Shown: positions 45,236-53,724 of the stretch, piece after piece
Layout of the letters: every line of letters begins with the position of its first letter
Position numbering within the stretch: position 1 is the first letter of the stretch
Notes under the pieces: model-generated
Told to the model about the DNA's origin: nothing
The model's database searches: none
The model's input: only the letters and a program-made list of their open reading frames with translations
Program-made: the position numbers and the translations under genes
NCBI RefSeq assembly: GCF_964063345.1
Contig: NZ_OZ061318.1
Location: 2,666,001-2,730,000 of the forward strand
Reading direction: 5' to 3'
Length of the DNA stretch: 64,000 bases
DNA from: Pseudomonas lini
GTDB lineage: Bacteria; Pseudomonadota; Gammaproteobacteria; Pseudomonadales; Pseudomonadaceae

Positions 45236-46456
45236 TTAAGCCGCATCGCGCTTGGCTTCATTGCGGTAAGCCTCTACCGCATCGATCAAGGCTTGAAGAA
45301 TCTCGGCGCTCTCGCCGATCACCGACAGGTCGGCCCGTTTGATCATGTCGCAGCCAGGATCAAGGTTGATCGCCACCACCTTGTCGCAGGCACCGATGCC
45401 TTGCAGGTGCTGGATCGCCCCGGAAATGCCCACCGCCACGTAAACCCGTGCAGTGACCCAAGTGCCGGACGCACCGACCTGACGGTCGCGGGCCATGAAG
45501 CCGTCGTCCACCGCCACTCGCGACGCACCTTCGGTCGCGCCCAACGCCTCGGCCGTCCTGTGGAAAAGTCCCCAGTCCTTGACCCCGTTACCGCCGGAGA
45601 AAATGAACTCGGCTTCGGCCATCGGAATCGCCGCCGGGTCCACCGCCACCGCGCCCAGATCTTCGATCCGCGACAGGCTGCGTGCGACCGCTGTGGATAA
45701 CTCCACCGGCAAGGCCTCATGACGGGTTTCGCTGACCGGTTCGGCGCATTCGGCAGCAGCCAGAATCAAACGGGCGACCGGACGTGCAAGGTCTTGCAAA
45801 CCAGCACCGGCGCGGCCGATGCACTCCTGATCCTTGACCTGCCAGACACGCGTGGCCGGGCGTTCGCCCAATGCGGCGGCAAAGCGCCGACCGAGTTCGC
45901 CACCACCGCTGCGGCTGTCCGGCAGCAACCAGTGACGCGGGCTGAACTGGTTATCCACAGCCCGCAGGCCCTGGACGCGTTGCTCCGGTGCATAACCGCT
46001 GAATTCGTCGCCCTCAAGCACCAGCAAACGATCCACGCCAGCCGTGGCGAAGGCGTTTTCCTTGTGCTCACCGAAGACCACGGCCAGTACCGCGCCGTCC
46101 TTGCCGGCCAACTGATGAGCCAGGCCGAGCAAGTCGCGGTCGTGGCTGCTCAAGCGGCCGCCGACCATGTCCGGCACCACGCTGATGTAGAACGCCGGGG
46201 CAGGCACTTGATGCAGCGGCAATTGCACTTCAACCGCGGCCGAGCGTTTGGTCGCCCCGCCCTGCTGAGCGCCGCTGCGGTCAATTCGTTTGATGCCGTT
46301 GGGGCCGATAAAACCGATCCCGTGAGGATTCTTGCGGATGAGCCCGTTAGGCCCCATCCAGCTGTGTTGCGCCGGTTGCATGGCCGCGTGCAGCGGGTGC
46401 AAGCGGTTGCGGGCGATCCATTCGGCGCGTGGGTCGCGGCGGATAATGTCGCTCAT
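45236..46456 (-). CDS. etfA: electron transfer flavoprotein alpha-type subunit for dimethylglycine dehydrogenase
   Basis: A 406-aa ETF alpha-family protein. An N-terminal extension of about 90 residues (MSDIIRRDPRAEWIARNRLH...) is longer than in housekeeping EtfA (about 310 aa). The C-terminal FAD domain has VGASGTWVTARVYVAVGISGAIQHLQGI and AINLDPGCDMIKRADLSVIGE. Its ATG overlaps the dgcB stop by one base (TAATG). It serves oxidation of dimethylglycine to sarcosine. Two perfect DnaA boxes lie within it. Confidence 0.93.
   Translation of the reverse strand: MSDIIRRDPRAEWIARNRLHPLHAAMQPAQHSWMGPNGLIRKNPHGIGFIGPNGIKRIDRSGAQQGGATKRSAAVEVQLPLHQVPAPAFYISVVPDMVGGRLSSHDRDLLGLAHQLAGKDGAVLAVVFGEHKENAFATAGVDRLLVLEGDEFSGYAPEQRVQGLRAVDNQFSPRHWLLPDSRSGGGELGRRFAAALGERPATRVWQVKDQECIGRAGAGLQDLARPVARLILAAAECAEPVSETRHEALPVELSTAVARSLSRIEDLGAVAVDPAAIPMAEAEFIFSGGNGVKDWGLFHRTAEALGATEGASRVAVDDGFMARDRQVGASGTWVTARVYVAVGISGAIQHLQGIGACDKVVAINLDPGCDMIKRADLSVIGESAEILQALIDAVEAYRNEAKRDAA
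45692..45700 (-). promoter_or_regulatory. DnaA box inside etfA (with rare TTA codon)
   Basis: TTATCCACA on the coding strand of etfA spells L-S-T and uses TTA for leucine, a rare codon in GC-rich Pseudomonas genes. This hints that the box itself is under selection. Confidence 0.5.
45951..45959 (+). promoter_or_regulatory. DnaA box inside etfA
   Basis: A perfect TTATCCACA, the rightmost of the eight boxes in the 42.9-46.0 kb cluster. Confidence 0.5.
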
Positions 46457-48417
46457 TAATGCACCTCCGCAGGTTCACGTTTGGCCGGTGCCGAAGGCTT
46501 TCCCGGCGCGGCGTCTTCGAGCAAGGCATCGGCCACCAGTTCGGCAATGTCCTTGATCAACGGCCGTGGCTCGACCACGCCCTCAAGCATCGCGGTGCAT
46601 TGTGGACAACCCACGGCCACCAGTTCGGCGCCGGTTTCGCGGATGTCTTCCATGCGCATGTCGGGGATCCGCTGCTTGCCCGGAATGTCGGTGATTGGCG
46701 CACCGCCACCGCCGCCGCAGCAGCGTGAACGGAAACCGGAGCGTTGCATTTCCTTGATCTCGATGCCCAGGGCGCGCAGCACTTCACGCGGCGCCTCGTA
46801 TTCGCCGTTGTAGCGACCGAGGTAGCACGGGTCGTGATAGGTCACGCTGCTGCCTTTGTGCTGGCTTAGGTTCAGGGCGCCAGCGCCTATGATCTCCGCC
46901 ATGTAAGTGCTGTGGTGCTGCACAACGTAATTAACACCGTAGTTGCCGTCGAAGGCGCCATACTCGTTTTTCAGCACATGGAAACTGTGCGGGTCGCAGG
47001 TGACGATGCGGTTGAAGCTGTACTTGGCCAGGGTCTGGATGTTGCGTTTGGCCAACAGCTGGAAGGTCGCTTCGTCGCCCAGGCGTCGGGCCACGTCACC
47101 GCTGTCGCGTTCTTCAAGCCCCAGCACCGCGAAGTCGACCTTGGCCGCTTTCAGTACTTTGACGAAGGCACGCAGGGTGCGCTGGTTGCGCATGTCGAAG
47201 GCGCCGTCGCCGACCCAGAACAGCACGTCGGTGGATTTCTTCTCGCTGAGCAGATTCAGGTTCAAATCCGCCGCCCAGTTCATCCGACCGCCCGGCGCGA
47301 AGCCGCCAGGGTTATCGGTGGCGATCAGGTTTTCCAGGACTTCGGCGCCCTTGTTCGGGGTTGCGCCTTTTTCCAGGGTCAGATGGCGACGCATGTCGAC
47401 GATGGCGTCGACGTGCTCGATCATCATCGGGCATTCCTCGACGCAGGCACGGCAAGTGGTGCAGGACCACAGGGTTTCAGCGTCCACCAGACCGTTGACG
47501 ATCGGTTGATGCGGATTGCCCCCGTGTTCGCCGATGGCTTTGCCCGGATAGGGGCTGCCGGCGAACTTGGCATCAGTGCCACCGGCCAGGCCAACGACCA
47601 TGTCCTGAATCAGTTTTTTCGGGTTCAGCGGCTGGCCGGCGGCGAACGCCGGGCACGCGGCTTCGCATTTACCGCACTGCACACAGGCGTCGAAGCCGAG
47701 CAGTTGGTTCCAGGTGAAATCCTTGGGTTTTTCCACACCCAGCGGCGCGTTCGGGTCATTCAGATCCAGCGGTTTCAAACCGGTGGAACGACCGCCGCCA
47801 AAACGTTCGGCGCGACGGTGCCAAGCCAGGTGCAATGCACCGGCGAAGGCGTGCTTCATCGGCCCGCCCCAGGTCATGCCGAAGAACAGTTCCGACACGC
47901 CCCAGAGCACGCCGACGCCGAGGATCGCAGCCACCACCCAGCCACCGAAGTTTTCCGGAAGGATGCCGGCTACCGGCAGGGTCAACAGGAAGAACGATGC
48001 CGAGAACGCCATCAGGCTTTTCGGCAAGCGCATCCACGGGCCTTTGGACAAACGGGCCGGTGGGTTGCGACGGCGCAGGAACATAAAGATCGCGCCGACA
48101 AACATCACCGCAGACATCAACAGCAGTGCATAACCGAGGATGCGGTTATGCAGGCCAAAGCCATGCACCAGAATCGCCAGCACAATGGACGCCACCGCAC
48201 CGCCAGCCGTGGCGACGTGAGTGTTGGCAATGTATTTGTCCCGCGCGACGACGTGGTGCAAATCGACCATGTAGCGTTTGGGCATGGCGAACAGACCGCC
48301 GATCAGGTCGACTTTCGAAGCCCGGCCCTGACGCCACATAGCCACCCGCCGCAACGCGCCCAGGACAGCCAGGCCCAAGGCAGCGAACAACAGGATTGGA
48401 AGAAGGGTGTTCAACAT
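46456..48417 (-). CDS. dgcB: dimethylglycine catabolism membrane iron-sulfur protein DgcB
   Basis: A 653-aa protein. The N-terminal 200 or so residues hold about five membrane helices (NarI-like). A ferredoxin domain follows with CVQCGKCEAACP and CTTCRACVEECP, which bind two [4Fe-4S] clusters. Two CCG domains come last (CDPHSFHVLKNEY; DPCYLGRYN; SRCCGGGGG; VGCPQCTAML), as in GlpC/HdrB-type proteins. It probably links the flavin electrons of dimethylglycine oxidation to the quinone pool. A REPIN separates it from dgcA. RBS GGGAG precedes the ATG. Confidence 0.95.
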   Translation of the reverse strand: MLNTLLPILLFAALGLAVLGALRRVAMWRQGRASKVDLIGGLFAMPKRYMVDLHHVVARDKYIANTHVATAGGAVASIVLAILVHGFGLHNRILGYALLLMSAVMFVGAIFMFLRRRNPPARLSKGPWMRLPKSLMAFSASFFLLTLPVAGILPENFGGWVVAAILGVGVLWGVSELFFGMTWGGPMKHAFAGALHLAWHRRAERFGGGRSTGLKPLDLNDPNAPLGVEKPKDFTWNQLLGFDACVQCGKCEAACPAFAAGQPLNPKKLIQDMVVGLAGGTDAKFAGSPYPGKAIGEHGGNPHQPIVNGLVDAETLWSCTTCRACVEECPMMIEHVDAIVDMRRHLTLEKGATPNKGAEVLENLIATDNPGGFAPGGRMNWAADLNLNLLSEKKSTDVLFWVGDGAFDMRNQRTLRAFVKVLKAAKVDFAVLGLEERDSGDVARRLGDEATFQLLAKRNIQTLAKYSFNRIVTCDPHSFHVLKNEYGAFDGNYGVNYVVQHHSTYMAEIIGAGALNLSQHKGSSVTYHDPCYLGRYNGEYEAPREVLRALGIEIKEMQRSGFRSRCCGGGGGAPITDIPGKQRIPDMRMEDIRETGAELVAVGCPQCTAMLEGVVEPRPLIKDIAELVADALLEDAAPGKPSAPAKREPAEVH

Positions 48418-48471
48418 GGTGGAGCTCCCAAAGACCTCGGGGTCTTGCAGGTCGAGATGCCTTACTCGGTT

Positions 48472-48564
48472 CCTGTGGGAGCGGGCTTGCCCGCGATTGC
48501 ATTCTGTCAGTCACATCTGCATTGACTGACCCACCGCTATCGCGGGCAAGCCCGCTCCCACAGG
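48472..48564. repeat. REPIN between dgcA and dgcB
   Basis: Inverted arms CTGTGGGAGCGGGCTTGCCC and GGGCAAGCCCGCTCCCACAG lie within the 162-bp gap inside the operon. Confidence 0.9.
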
Positions 48565-48579
48565 GTCATGTGCAAGCCG

Positions 48580-50640
48580 TTAGAAGTCTTTGCACAACCG
48601 CAACGCGTCATAGATCGCCGCGTGGGTGTTGCGCTGGGCCACGCAGTCGCCGATGCGGAACAGCAAGTAGCCGTCGCCCGCCTGACTCAGCGAAGGCTGA
48701 GGCTTGATCGCGAACAAAGCTTCGATGTCCATCTGGCCTTTGTTGCGCGAGCCTTCCTTCAGCGCGTAGTAGATTTCTTCGTCCGGACGCACGCCGTTTT
48801 CGACGACGACCTGGTCCACCACCCGCTCCTCTTTGGCGCCGGTGTATTCGTTCTCCAGCACCGCCACCAGCTTGTCGCCTTCGCGGTAGACCTTCTCCAG
48901 CATCATGTCGCCGGTCATGATCACTTCTTTCGGGTACATGCTGCGGTAGTAAGTCGGGAACGACGTACCGCCGATGGCCACGCCCGGTTTGATGTCGTCG
49001 GTGACGATCTCGACCTGGCTGCCCTTGTCGGCAAGGAAGTCGGCCGCCGACATCCCGGTGAACTCGCAAATGGTGTCGTAGACCAGCACGTTCTTGCCCG
49101 GCGCAACCTTGCCGTCGAGGATGTCCCAGCTGCTGACCACCAGGCCTTCAGCCGCGCCCCAGTGTTCGTTCTGCTCCAGGAACGGATGACCGCCGACGGC
49201 GAGTACCACCACGTCCGGACGCAGGTCGAGAATGGTCGCCGCATCCGCCGCCACACCCAGGCGCAGGTCGACTTTCAAACGTGCCAGTTCCAGCTGGAAC
49301 CAGCGAGTGATGCCGGCGATCTGGTCCCGTTGTGGAGCTTTCGACGCAGTAGTGATCTGCCCGCCGATGAATTCTTTCTTCTCGAACAGGGTCACGTCGT
49401 GGCCACGTTCAGCCGACACGCGAGCCGCTTCCATCCCGGCAGGACCGGCACCGACCACCACGACTTTGCGCTTCACACCGGTCGATTTCTCGATGATGTG
49501 CGGCACGCCCATGTATTCACGGGAAGTCGCGGCGTTCTGGATGCACAAGACGTCCAGGCCCTGGTACTGACGGTCGATGCAGTAGTTGGCGCCGACGCAC
49601 TGTTTGATCTGGTCGACCTGACCCATTTTGATCTTGGCGATCAGGTGCGGGTCGGCGATGTGGGCGCGGGTCATGCCGACCATGTCGACGTAGCCGCCTT
49701 CCAGAATACGAGTCGCCTGGTTCGGGTCCTTGATGTTCTGCGCGTGCAAAACCGGGGCCTTCACCACTTCTTTGATACCGGCGGCCAAGTGCAGGAATGG
49801 CTCCGGTGGATAACTCATGTTCGGAATAACGTTGGCCAAGGTGTTGTGGGTGTCGCAACCCGAACCCACGACGCCGATGAAGTCGATCATGCCGGTGTCG
49901 TCGTAATACTTGGCGATCTGTTTCATGTCCTCGTGGGACAAGCCGTCCGGGTGGAATTCGTCACCGCACAGGCGGATGCCGACGCAGAAATCCGGGCCGA
50001 CTTCCTTGCGCACAGCCTTGATCACTTCCAGGCCGAAACGCATGCGGTTTTCGAAGCTGCCGCCCCATTCGTCGGTACGCTTGTTGACTCGCGGGCTCCA
50101 GAACTGGTCGATCATGTGCTGATGCACGGCGGACAGCTCGACGCCGTCCAGGCCACCGGCCTTGGCCCGCGCGGCTGCGCTGGCGTAGTTGCCGATCACC
50201 CGCCAGATTTCTTCCGGCTCGATGGTTTTGCAGGTCGCGCGGTGCACCGGTTCACGGATGCCCGACGGCGACAGCAGGGTTGGCCAATGCTCGCCGTCCC
50301 AGCGGGAACGACGGCCCATGTGGGTAATCTGGATCATGATCTTGGCGCCATGCTTGTGCATGGCGTCGGCCAGGTTCTGGAAGTGCGGAATGATCCGGTC
50401 GTCGGCCAGGTTGACCGACTTCCACCAGCCTTGCGGGCTGTCGATGGCCACGCTGGAGGAACCGCCGCAAATCGCCAGGCCGATCCCGCCCTTGGCTTTC
50501 TCTTCGTAATACTTGACGTACCGGTCGGTGGTCATGCCGCCGTCGGTGGCGTAGACCTCGGCGTGCGCGGTGCTGAGCACGCGGTTGCGGATGGTCAGTT
50601 TGCCGATCTGGATCGGCTGGAACATTGCTTCGAAAGCCAT
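48580..50640 (-). CDS. dgcA: dimethylglycine catabolism oxidoreductase DgcA
   Basis: A 686-aa flavoenzyme of the Old Yellow Enzyme/2,4-dienoyl-CoA reductase/trimethylamine dehydrogenase class. The N-terminal TIM barrel (about residues 1-370) binds FMN (LSTAHAEVYATDGGMTTDRY; QITHMGRRS; GVELSAVHQHMIDQFWSPRVNKRTDEWGG) and a [4Fe-4S] cluster (CVGANYCIDRQYQGLDVLCIQN). The C-terminal half has an FAD/NAD fold (VVVVGAGPAGMEAARVSAERGH). It demethylates dimethylglycine to sarcosine. GAGGA precedes the ATG. Confidence 0.95.
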   Translation of the reverse strand: MAFEAMFQPIQIGKLTIRNRVLSTAHAEVYATDGGMTTDRYVKYYEEKAKGGIGLAICGGSSSVAIDSPQGWWKSVNLADDRIIPHFQNLADAMHKHGAKIMIQITHMGRRSRWDGEHWPTLLSPSGIREPVHRATCKTIEPEEIWRVIGNYASAAARAKAGGLDGVELSAVHQHMIDQFWSPRVNKRTDEWGGSFENRMRFGLEVIKAVRKEVGPDFCVGIRLCGDEFHPDGLSHEDMKQIAKYYDDTGMIDFIGVVGSGCDTHNTLANVIPNMSYPPEPFLHLAAGIKEVVKAPVLHAQNIKDPNQATRILEGGYVDMVGMTRAHIADPHLIAKIKMGQVDQIKQCVGANYCIDRQYQGLDVLCIQNAATSREYMGVPHIIEKSTGVKRKVVVVGAGPAGMEAARVSAERGHDVTLFEKKEFIGGQITTASKAPQRDQIAGITRWFQLELARLKVDLRLGVAADAATILDLRPDVVVLAVGGHPFLEQNEHWGAAEGLVVSSWDILDGKVAPGKNVLVYDTICEFTGMSAADFLADKGSQVEIVTDDIKPGVAIGGTSFPTYYRSMYPKEVIMTGDMMLEKVYREGDKLVAVLENEYTGAKEERVVDQVVVENGVRPDEEIYYALKEGSRNKGQMDIEALFAIKPQPSLSQAGDGYLLFRIGDCVAQRNTHAAIYDALRLCKDF

Positions 50641-50655
50641 GGCGGGGTCCTCGAC

Positions 50656-51186
50656 TTACAACGGCTTGACGGTGAACAAACCGTCGTCGTGGCCTTCTTC
50701 GGAGCCACCGTAGACTTGTTCGGCGACTGTACGGATCTTGCTGCCGCGAGCGGCCAGGATCTGGTCCATGGCGCCGGCGAACCAGCCAGTGAACATGTAG
50801 TCGACCTTGCGCCCGACCTTGCCGTACACGTAGACAAATGCGGAGTGTTCGAGCTTGACGCTGGCGGTGCCTTTGTCGAGGTCGATGTCCTGAATCTTGA
50901 ACAGCCCCCAGCCGCGTTGCGACAGGCGCTTCATGTAGTGCTCGAACACTGCGACACCTTCCAGGCCGTGGCATTCAGCTTCTTTTTCACACCAGTGCCA
51001 GGCGGACTTGTAGCCGGCCTTGTAGAGGATTTCGGCGTAGGCGTCGGCGCCCAGCACTTCCTCGATGCCCATGTGGTTGTTGACGAAGAAATGGCGCGGC
51101 ACATACAGCATTGGCAGGGCGTCGGAAGTCCAGATACCGGTTTCGCTGTCGACTTCGATTGGCAATTGCGGGGCGATTTTGGCCAT
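50656..51186 (-). CDS. DUF5943 (4-vinyl-reductase-like) protein of the dgc operon
   Basis: A 176-aa protein of unknown function, conserved as the gene before dgcA. It contains LPMLYVPRHFFVNNHMGIEEVLGADAYAEILYKAGYKSAWHWCEKEAECHG and a V4R-like C-terminal part (VKLEHSAFVYVYGKVGRKVDYMFTGWFAGAMDQILAARG). V4R domains bind small molecules, so a chaperone or sensor role is possible. GGAG precedes the ATG; 15 bases separate it from dgcA. Confidence 0.85.
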   Translation of the reverse strand: MAKIAPQLPIEVDSETGIWTSDALPMLYVPRHFFVNNHMGIEEVLGADAYAEILYKAGYKSAWHWCEKEAECHGLEGVAVFEHYMKRLSQRGWGLFKIQDIDLDKGTASVKLEHSAFVYVYGKVGRKVDYMFTGWFAGAMDQILAARGSKIRTVAEQVYGGSEEGHDDGLFTVKPL

Positions 51187-51218
51187 GGAAACTTAACTCC
51201 AGAAAATTCGTTGTGTTG

Positions 51219-51241
51219 CCCCCGGCACGGACGGCCGGGGG
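51219..51241 (-). other. intercistronic hairpin CCCCCGGC/GCCGGGGG
   Basis: A strong GC stem in the 78-bp gap between the dipeptidase stop and the DUF5943 gene, with no T-run. It is more likely an mRNA stabiliser or processing point than a terminator. Confidence 0.5.
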
Positions 51242-51264
51242 AAAGGATTCAGAGATGCGGTGGC

Positions 51265-52242
51265 TTATTCGCCCCAAACGTCTTTCAAGACGTTCACCCA
51301 GTTCTCGCCCATGATCTTGCGCACCACCCGCTCGGAATGGCCGCGTTTGAGCAGGGTCTCGGTCAGGTTCGGGAACTCGCCCACGGTGCGGATGCCCAGT
51401 GGGTTGATGATCTTGCCGAAGCTGGTCAGACGGCGGGCGTAGCCCTTGTCATGGGTCAGGTATTCGAAGAAGTCCTGGCCATGGCCCTGGGTGAAGTCGG
51501 TGCCGATGCCGATGGCGTCTTCGCCGACGATGTTCATGGTGTATTCAATGGCTTCGGCGTAGTCGTCGATGGTCGAATCGATGCCCTTGGCCAGAAACGG
51601 CGCGAACATGGTCACACCGACGAAACCGCCGTGATCGGCGATGAACTTCAGCTCTTCGTCGGATTTGTTGCGCGGGTGCACTTTCAGACCCGACGGCAGG
51701 CAGTGGGAGTAGCAGACCGGCTTCTTGGATTCGAGGATGACTTCTTCGGACGTTTTCGAGCCGACGTGGGACAGGTCGCACATGACGCCGACACGGTTCA
51801 TCTCGGCGACGATTTCACGACCGAAACCCGACAGGCCGCCATCGCGCTCGTAGCAACCGGTACCGACCAGGTTTTGGGTGTTGTAGCACATCTGCACGAT
51901 ACCGACGCCGAGCTGCTTGAAGACCTCGACATAGCCGATCTGGTCTTCAAACGCGTGAGCATTCTGGAAGCCAAAGAGGATGCCGGTCTTGCCTTGTTCC
52001 TTGGCCTTGCGGATATCGGCGGTGGTGCGCACCGGAATTACCAGGTCGCTGTTCTCGCGGATCAGCTTCTGGCTGGCGGCGATGTTGTTGACAGTGGCCT
52101 GGAAGCCCTCCCACACCGACACGGTGCAGTTGGCCGCGGTCAGACCGCCCTTGCGCATGTCTTCAAACAGCTCGCGGTTCCACTTGGCAATAATCAGCCC
52201 GTCGATAACGATGCTGTCGGCGTGCAATTCGGCTGGGCTCAT
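51265..52242 (-). CDS. membrane dipeptidase-family protein, first gene of dgc operon
   Basis: A 325-aa protein of the peptidase M19 (renal dipeptidase) family. Metal-binding regions appear as VIDGLIIAKW (where the usual HxD is not seen), MCDLSHVGSKTSEEVILESKKPVCYSHC (central histidines) and AIGIGTDFTQGHGQ. It lacks a signal peptide. Its constant place upstream of dgcA suggests a role with betaine-derived metabolites, but the substrate is unknown. I chose ATG 52242 (MSPAELHADS); the upstream extension is not family-like. Confidence 0.87.
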   Translation of the reverse strand: MSPAELHADSIVIDGLIIAKWNRELFEDMRKGGLTAANCTVSVWEGFQATVNNIAASQKLIRENSDLVIPVRTTADIRKAKEQGKTGILFGFQNAHAFEDQIGYVEVFKQLGVGIVQMCYNTQNLVGTGCYERDGGLSGFGREIVAEMNRVGVMCDLSHVGSKTSEEVILESKKPVCYSHCLPSGLKVHPRNKSDEELKFIADHGGFVGVTMFAPFLAKGIDSTIDDYAEAIEYTMNIVGEDAIGIGTDFTQGHGQDFFEYLTHDKGYARRLTSFGKIINPLGIRTVGEFPNLTETLLKRGHSERVVRKIMGENWVNVLKDVWGE

Positions 52243-52478
52243 CAGGCTGTCCCCTATTAGCGATTCATGCGCCGAATCGTGTGCCGGCGCTTTGGGGCCA
52301 GCATATGCCTCGGTGCCTGTGCAGCCGGGTGCAAAAACGACAGAGGGTTTGCCGAAAGCGTCAATCCGCGACAAAGGGTCGTCAGCAGGCGTCATTGCCT
52401 ACCTATCCAACGCCGCCCGCTTGGGCCAGAATTCGCCGCATCACTGGATGTAATCACTGAATTAGGGGCGGCGGCGCA

Positions 52479-52880
52479 ATGAAATCGATCTTCCTGGCTT
52501 TGGCACTGATAGCGACTGGCGTACAAGCAGCTGAAGAGGCCGACGACAATCCCTGCGACGCTGTCGAAAACGAAATCCAGACCCTGGAATGCTCGGCCTA
52601 CAGCAGAACCACCGCCGAACAGCTGCTGAGCGACAACTATCAGAGCCTGACCGAGCGCATGCAAACGCTTTACGGCAACAACAAGGCGCAACTGACCGAC
52701 ATCACCGCCAAAATCAAAACTGCGCAACAGCAATGGCTGAAAACCCGGGATGCCGATTGCGCAGTGGACGCATTTCCGGCGACCAGCGGTAGCAAGGCGT
52801 CCACCATTGCGCAAAATGATTGCGTGGCGCGGATGAGTGATGAACGGTCGGAGTTTTTGGAGTCGATCGGGCAGGAATAA
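52479..52880 (+). CDS. LprI-family (DUF1311) exported protein
   Basis: A 133-aa protein with a signal peptide (MKSIFLALALIATGVQA). The mature part has four cysteines (DNPCDAV, TLECSAY, DADCAVD, QNDCVAR) and the DUF1311 pattern QQQWLKTRDADC. Some relatives inhibit lysozyme; this is only suggestive. It is a small gene divergent from the dgc operon. Confidence 0.85.
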   Translation: MKSIFLALALIATGVQAAEEADDNPCDAVENEIQTLECSAYSRTTAEQLLSDNYQSLTERMQTLYGNNKAQLTDITAKIKTAQQQWLKTRDADCAVDAFPATSGSKASTIAQNDCVARMSDERSEFLESIGQE

Positions 52881-52890
52881 AGACATAAGA

Positions 52891-53121
52891 ATGGAGAATT
52901 ATTTGATCCCCCACGAAGTAGTGAGCCGCATCGTCGATGGAGCACTCCCTGTTCGCGCCTGGCGCGAACACCTGAACCTTAAGCAGGATGAAGTTGCCAA
53001 GCGCATGGGCATTTCCCAACCGGATTTCGCCCAGCAAGAAACGGTCTCCAAGCCCCGCAAAGCAACCCGTGAAAAAATTGCCGCAGCTTTTGGCATCACC
53101 GCCAACCAACTAGAGTTGTAA
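52891..53121 (+). CDS. XRE-family helix-turn-helix protein
   Basis: A 76-aa protein with a helix-turn-helix (WREHLNLKQDEVAKRMGISQPDFAQQE, about residues 23-50) and a trailing helix (ATREKIAAAFGITANQLEL). It resembles antitoxin components, but the flanking genes are a DUF1311 and a DUF3010 gene, so no toxin partner is evident. ATG 52891 begins 10 bases after the DUF1311 stop; the RBS is weak. Confidence 0.8.
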   Translation: MENYLIPHEVVSRIVDGALPVRAWREHLNLKQDEVAKRMGISQPDFAQQETVSKPRKATREKIAAAFGITANQLEL

Positions 53122-53154
53122 GCTGAACGCCATCAGCCAGTTAAGGGATTCAAC

Positions 53155-53571
53155 ATGAAAGTCTGCGGCATCGAAATCAAAGGCAGCGAAGCGATCATCG
53201 CCGTGGCGTCCCTCGACGGTACGAGCCTGAGTCATGTCGCGCTCAACACCAAGAAAATCGCCCTCGATGAGGATGACGAGGCGGCCAACGTCAAGCTGTT
53301 CGCAGCACAGGTAGCGTCGTTTGTTCGCGAGAATTCCATCGACCGGATCGCGATCAAGAAACGCAGCAAGAAAGGTGAGTTCGCCGGTGGGCCGACTACG
53401 TTCAAGATCGAGGGGATTTTCCAGCTGCTGGAAAATTGCGAGGTGACGCTGCTGTCGCCGCAGACCATCAATGCGCAGAACAAGAAGTTCGATTTTGCAC
53501 TGCCGGAGACGCTGAACAAGTATCAGCATGAGGCTTACAAGGCGGCGTGTTCCGCGCTGATGAAGAAGTAA
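53155..53571 (+). CDS. DUF3010 family protein
   Basis: A 138-aa protein. It starts MKVCGIEIKGSEAIIAVASLDG, an RNase H/RuvC-like first strand pair with an acidic residue. It continues SIDRIAIKKRSKKGEFAGGPTTFKIEGIFQLL and ends YQHEAYKAACSALMKK. The function is unknown; the fold suggests a nuclease-like or regulatory relative. It lies 33 bases after the XRE gene and may be cotranscribed with it. Confidence 0.85.
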   Translation: MKVCGIEIKGSEAIIAVASLDGTSLSHVALNTKKIALDEDDEAANVKLFAAQVASFVRENSIDRIAIKKRSKKGEFAGGPTTFKIEGIFQLLENCEVTLLSPQTINAQNKKFDFALPETLNKYQHEAYKAACSALMKK

Positions 53572-53598
53572 CATTTTCTCTCATCAACACAGATCATT

Positions 53599-53703
53599 GT
53601 GGGAGCGGCGGTGCGGCGATCCGACTTGCCCGCGATGGCGGCGTGTCAGTCAACATCAACATTGAATGTGCCGGCCTCATCGCGGGCAAGCCCGCTCCCA
53701 CAG
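53599..53703. repeat. REPIN between DUF3010 and cdhR
   Basis: Arms TGTGGGAGCGGCGGTGCGGC...TTGCCCGCGAT and ATCGCGGGCAAGCCCGCTCC; the left arm carries the 12-bp insertion also found at 28900. Confidence 0.87.
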
Positions 53704-53724
53704 GTTTCTCGGGTGTCGTCAGAA

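Noticed and set aside
48568..52260. 1230-codon open frame on the + strand across dgcA, the DUF5943 gene and the dipeptidase gene
   Set aside because: Opposite-strand artefact of third-position GC bias; the - strand genes have clear motifs and ribosome binding sites.
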